A stretch of 64,000 bases of DNA from an uncultured Cohaesibacter sp. GTDB lineage: Bacteria; Pseudomonadota; Alphaproteobacteria; Rhizobiales; Cohaesibacteraceae. Below are positions 62,001-64,000 of this stretch, piece after piece; the first letter of the stretch is position 1; every line of letters begins with the position of its first letter. The DNA lies in the NCBI RefSeq assembly GCF_963666525.1, contig NZ_OY762905.1, forward strand, positions 620,001 through 684,000, written 5' to 3'. A program made the translations under genes and the position numbers. The notes under the pieces were generated by a model that was given only the letters and a program-made list of their open reading frames with translations, was not told the origin of the DNA and made no database searches.

Positions 62001-64000
62001 ACCCTCAGCATCAATGCCGCAGGGACCCTCATCACCGGCGCATCCGCAACCGGTGGCACCGTCTTCACAATCAGCCTCGATCCCGACACCGGCACCATAA
62101 CCCAGACCCAGATCCGCGCCGTCGAGCATGACGACCCGGCCGATCCGTCCGAGGCAACCGCACCATCCGTCCTCTCCGGCGTCTCCATCACATTGACCGC
62201 CACCGTCGAGGATGGCGATGGCGATACCCAGTCGGCATCAACCGACATCGCAGCCGCCTTCACCTTCGAGGATGACGGGCCATCCATCACCCGCAATGCC
62301 ACCGCCGTCCCGACCCTGGTCACCGACGACAGCGCCCTGGCCTCCGGCAATCTGGATACCGGCGCCGAGCAGACAACCGACAGCGCCGACTTCTCCTCCC
62401 TGTTCGACAGCGTCTTTGGCGCCGATGGCGGCAAGGATGATGACGATGATGGCGTCGCCGACAGTGATGCCGTCCGCTATCAGATGGCCATCTCGACCTC
62501 CGCTTCCGGTCTCGTCGACAGCCTCACCGGCGAAGCGGTCACCCTCAGCATCAATGCTGCCGGGACCCTCATCACCGGCGCATCCGCAACCGGTGGCACC
62601 GTCTTCACCATCAGCCTCGATCCCGACACCGGCACCATAACCCAGACCCAGATCCGCGCCGTCGAGCATGACGACCCGGCCGATCCGTCCGAGGCAACCG
62701 CACCATCCGTCCTCTCCGGCGTCTCCATCACATTGACCGCCACCGTCGAGGATGGCGATGGCGATACCCAGTCGGCATCAACCGACATCGCAGCCGCCTT
62801 CACCTTCGAGGATGACGGGCCATCCATCACCCGCAATGCCACCGCCGTCCCGACCCTGGTCACCGACGACAGCGCCCTGGCCTCCGGCAATCTGGATACC
62901 GGCGCCGAGCAGACAACCGACAGCGCAGACTTCTCCTCCCTGTTCGACAGCGTCTTTGGCGCCGATGGCGGCAAGGATGATGACGATGATGGCGTCGCCG
63001 ACAGTGATGCCGTCCGCTATCAGATGGCCATCTCGACCTCCGCATCCGGTCTCGTCGACAGCCTCACCGGCGAAGCGGTCACCCTCAGCATCAATGCCGC
63101 AGGGACCCTCATCACCGGCGCATCCGCAACCGGTGGCACCGTCTTCACCATCAGCCTCGATCCCGACACCGGCACCATAACCCAGACCCAGATCCGCGCC
63201 GTCGAGCATGACGACCCGGCCGATCCGTCCGAGGCAACCGCACCATCCGTCCTCTCCGGCGTCTCCATCACATTGACCGCCACCGTCGAGGATGGCGATG
63301 GCGATACCCAGTCGGCATCAACCGACATCGCAGCCGCCTTCACCTTCGAGGATGACGGGCCATCCATCACCCGCAATGCCACCGCCGTCCCGACCCTGGT
63401 CACCGACGACAGCGCCCTGGCCTCCGGCAATCTGGATACCGGCGCCGAGCAGACAACCGACAGCGCCGACTTCTCCTCCCTGTTCGACAGCGTCTTTGGC
63501 GCCGATGGCGGCAAGGATGATGACGATGATGGCGTCGCCGACAGTGATGCCGTCCGCTATCAGATGGCCATCTCGACCTCCGCTTCCGGTCTCGTCGACA
63601 GCCTCACCGGCGAAGCGGTCACCCTCAGCATCAATGCTGCCGGGACCCTCATCACCGGCGCATCCGCAACCGGTGGCACCGTCTTCACCATCAGCCTCGA
63701 TCCCGACACCGGCACCATAACCCAGACCCAGATCCGCGCCGTCGAGCATGACGACCCGGCCGATCCGTCCGAGGCAACCGCACCATCCGTCCTCTCCGGC
63801 GTCTCCATCACATTGACCGCCACCGTCGAGGATGGCGATGGCGATACCCAGTCGGCATCAACCGACATCGCAGCCGCCTTCACCTTCGAGGATGACGGCC
63901 CATCCATCACCCGCAATGCCACCGCCGTCCCGACCCTGGTCACCGACGACAGCGCCCTGGCCTCCGGCAATCTGGATACCGGCGCCGAGCAGACAACCGA
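59070..64000 (+). CDS. Giant repetitive type I secreted adhesin (LapA/BapA-like), 5' part
   Basis: Open from ATG 59070 to the window end, at least 1643 codons. Residues 1-75 are polar and Gln/Pro-rich. Residues 78-142 form a beta-rich segment (LPEGTSLEKIEISGQDLLIT...NVPTFILGSVQIPPDTLIAA) resembling the N-terminal retention region of alphaproteobacterial adhesins, followed by VAAG at 144-147, a candidate LapG cut site; another AAG is at 56-58. A VCBS-like domain spans about 230-350. From residue 351 the protein is a run of 180-residue T1SS-143/DUF5801-type repeats, each with an Asp-rich calcium-type loop GKDDDDDGVADSD. The C-terminal RTX secretion signal lies beyond the window. Confidence 0.93.
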   Translation, partial: MSIRDDSSYTFRNLEDHNEEAQSTQEVASLRLAQTAQEPENAQITNDVLPSDAEPAAGPQAPQPQQTAETGILTANANNEVTLPEGTSLEKIEISGQDLLITQQDGTVLTIKDAVLNVPTFILGSVQIPPDTLIAAFQSNNINVAAGPNGNLVASNAGSNSSGNNFAGNVPDIGDAGPVIDLLPYTDLQFPTLERVEIIPSEDVDNPIAISATSITEISELSNEGGLDISGAQTDYGSDEDADPTNNLTNSETSGTGSISIDAPDGIGSIAINGTTITGVGQTIAGTNGYLTILTFDTATGQITYNYTLILHTDHPLTSDVVTEEFTVQATDSNGDTASTTFSVGILDDTPSITRNATAVPTLVTDDSALASGNLDTGAEQTTDSADFSSLFDSVFGADGGKDDDDDGVADSDAVRYQMAISTSASGLVDSLTGEAVTLSINAAGTLITGASATGGTVFTISLDPDTGTITQTQIRAVEHDDPADPSEATAPSVLSGVSITLTATVEDGDGDTQSASTDIAAAFTFEDDGPSITRNATAVPTLVTDDSALASGNLDTGAEQTTDSADFSSLFDSVFGADGGKDDDDDGVADSDAVRYQMAISTSASGLVDSLTGEAVTLSINAAGTLITGASATGGTVFTISLDPDTGTITQTQIRAVEHDDPADPSEATAPSVLSGVSITLTATVEDGDGDTQSASTDIAAAFTFEDDGPSITRNATAVPTLVTDDSALASGNLDTGAEQTTDSADFSSLFDSVFGADGGKDDDDDGVADSDAVRYQMAISTSASGLVDSLTGEAVTLSINAAGTLITGASATGGTVFTISLDPDTGTITQTQIRAVEHDDPADPSEATAPSVLSGVSITLTATVEDGDGDTQSASTDIAAAFTFEDDGPSITRNATAVPTLVTDDSALASGNLDTGAEQTTDSADFSSLFDSVFGADGGKDDDDDGVADSDAVRYQMAISTSASGLVDSLTGEAVTLSINAAGTLITGASATGGTVFTISLDPDTGTITQTQIRAVEHDDPADPSEATAPSVLSGVSITLTATVEDGDGDTQSASTDIAAAFTFEDDGPSITRNATAVPTLVTDDSALASGNLDTGAEQTTDSADFSSLFDSVFGADGGKDDDDDGVADSDAVRYQMAISTSASGLVDSLTGEAVTLSINAAGTLITGASATGGTVFTISLDPDTGTITQTQIRAVEHDDPADPSEATAPSVLSGVSITLTATVEDGDGDTQSASTDIAAAFTFEDDGPSITRNATAVPTLVTDDSALASGNLDTGAEQTTDSADFSSLFDSVFGADGGKDDDDDGVADSDAVRYQMAISTSASGLVDSLTGEAVTLSINAAGTLITGASATGGTVFTISLDPDTGTITQTQIRAVEHDDPADPSEATAPSVLSGVSITLTATVEDGDGDTQSASTDIAAAFTFEDDGPSITRNATAVPTLVTDDSALASGNLDTGAEQTTDSADFSSLFDSVFGADGGKDDDDDGVADSDAVRYQMAISTSASGLVDSLTGEAVTLSINAAGTLITGASATGGTVFTISLDPDTGTITQTQIRAVEHDDPADPSEATAPSVLSGVSITLTATVEDGDGDTQSASTDIAAAFTFEDDGPSITRNATAVPTLVTDDSALASGNLDTGAEQTT
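60120..64000 (+). repeat. 540-bp tandem coding repeats, seven full units plus part of an eighth
   Basis: Units start at 60120, 60660, 61200, 61740, 62280, 62820, 63360 and 63900, spacing exactly 540 bp, 180 codons. The differences I found between units (GCC/GCA, GCT/GCA, GGT/GGC, ACC/ACA, GGC/GGG) are all synonymous, so the encoded repeats appear identical. Units 4-5 and 6-7 share an alternating variant pattern, pointing to duplication of a two-unit block. The array continues past the window. Confidence 0.97.

Noticed and set aside
60320-63970. Repeated 142-164-codon frames on both strands every 540 bp
   Set aside because: They arise only because the adhesin repeat is duplicated; the plus-strand frame from 59070 carries the real protein.
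60120-64000. Possible CRISPR or satellite array
   Set aside because: Units are 540 bp without spacers, stay in frame and encode a known type of adhesin repeat.

Overview
The window looks like chromosome of a GC-rich alphaproteobacterium, probably a Hyphomicrobiales (Rhizobiales) member of marine or host-associated habit. This rests on the operon styles (paa cluster with a TetR-type PaaR, several HAAT/Liv transporters, a giant type I secreted adhesin) and codon usage; no rRNA is present, so the placement is inference. No tRNA, rRNA, CRISPR, insertion sequence or phage gene was seen.

Layout. (1) 1-1885: end of a sulfate/thiosulfate ABC transporter operon (cysT partial, cysW, cysA). (2) 2081-7100: a tight four-gene operon of glutamate decarboxylase, a pentameric ligand-gated ion channel (pLGIC, Cys-loop receptor family), a Cache-domain membrane sensor with an unrecognised cytoplasmic part, and an MFS transporter. 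A GABA-producing enzyme beside a neurotransmitter-receptor-type channel is the most striking arrangement here. (3) 7193-16919: soluble PAS-MCP chemoreceptor, TetR regulators, a LacI/PfkB kinase/D-lyxose isomerase sugar locus, a Tat-exported CpdB nucleotidase and a DMT exporter. (4) 17075-19519: GH94 disaccharide phosphorylase with a LacI-type operator.

(5) 19941-39538: a 20-kb phenylacetate degradation island. One operon (minus strand) holds paaN, a complete five-gene Liv-type ABC transporter and a FadB-like hydratase/dehydrogenase fusion. A second (plus) holds paaG-paaI-paaK and the TetR regulator PaaR. A third (minus) holds paaJ-A-B-C-D-E, an extra PaaA/PaaC-like gene and paaZ. Related palindromes of the TTGACCGTCCGGACGGTTTA type lie at all three promoter regions and suggest one PaaR regulon. 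Together these genes could take up phenylacetate, activate it to the CoA ester, epoxidise, isomerise, open the ring and beta-oxidise to succinyl-CoA and acetyl-CoA.

(6) 39915-50426: a LysE exporter, an L-asparaginase, then a divergent transporter/catabolic island. The minus arm is a GntR regulator, a TIGR04076 protein, an aldo-keto reductase and a Liv-type binding protein. The plus arm is LivG-LivF-LivH-LivM and an aldo-keto reductase fused to a RidA-like domain. A perfect 16-bp palindrome sits between the arms. The substrate is unknown.

(7) 50547-64000: a biofilm-adhesin locus: LpoA/Liv-like lipoprotein, ribbon-helix-helix protein, HlyD-type adaptor, type I secretion ATPase, a TolC-type outer-membrane gene broken by one in-frame TAA, a LapG-type periplasmic cysteine protease and, divergently, the 5' part of a giant adhesin. 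From 60120 the adhesin is built of exact 540-bp (180-residue) tandem repeats that differ only at synonymous sites; the gene runs off the window end.
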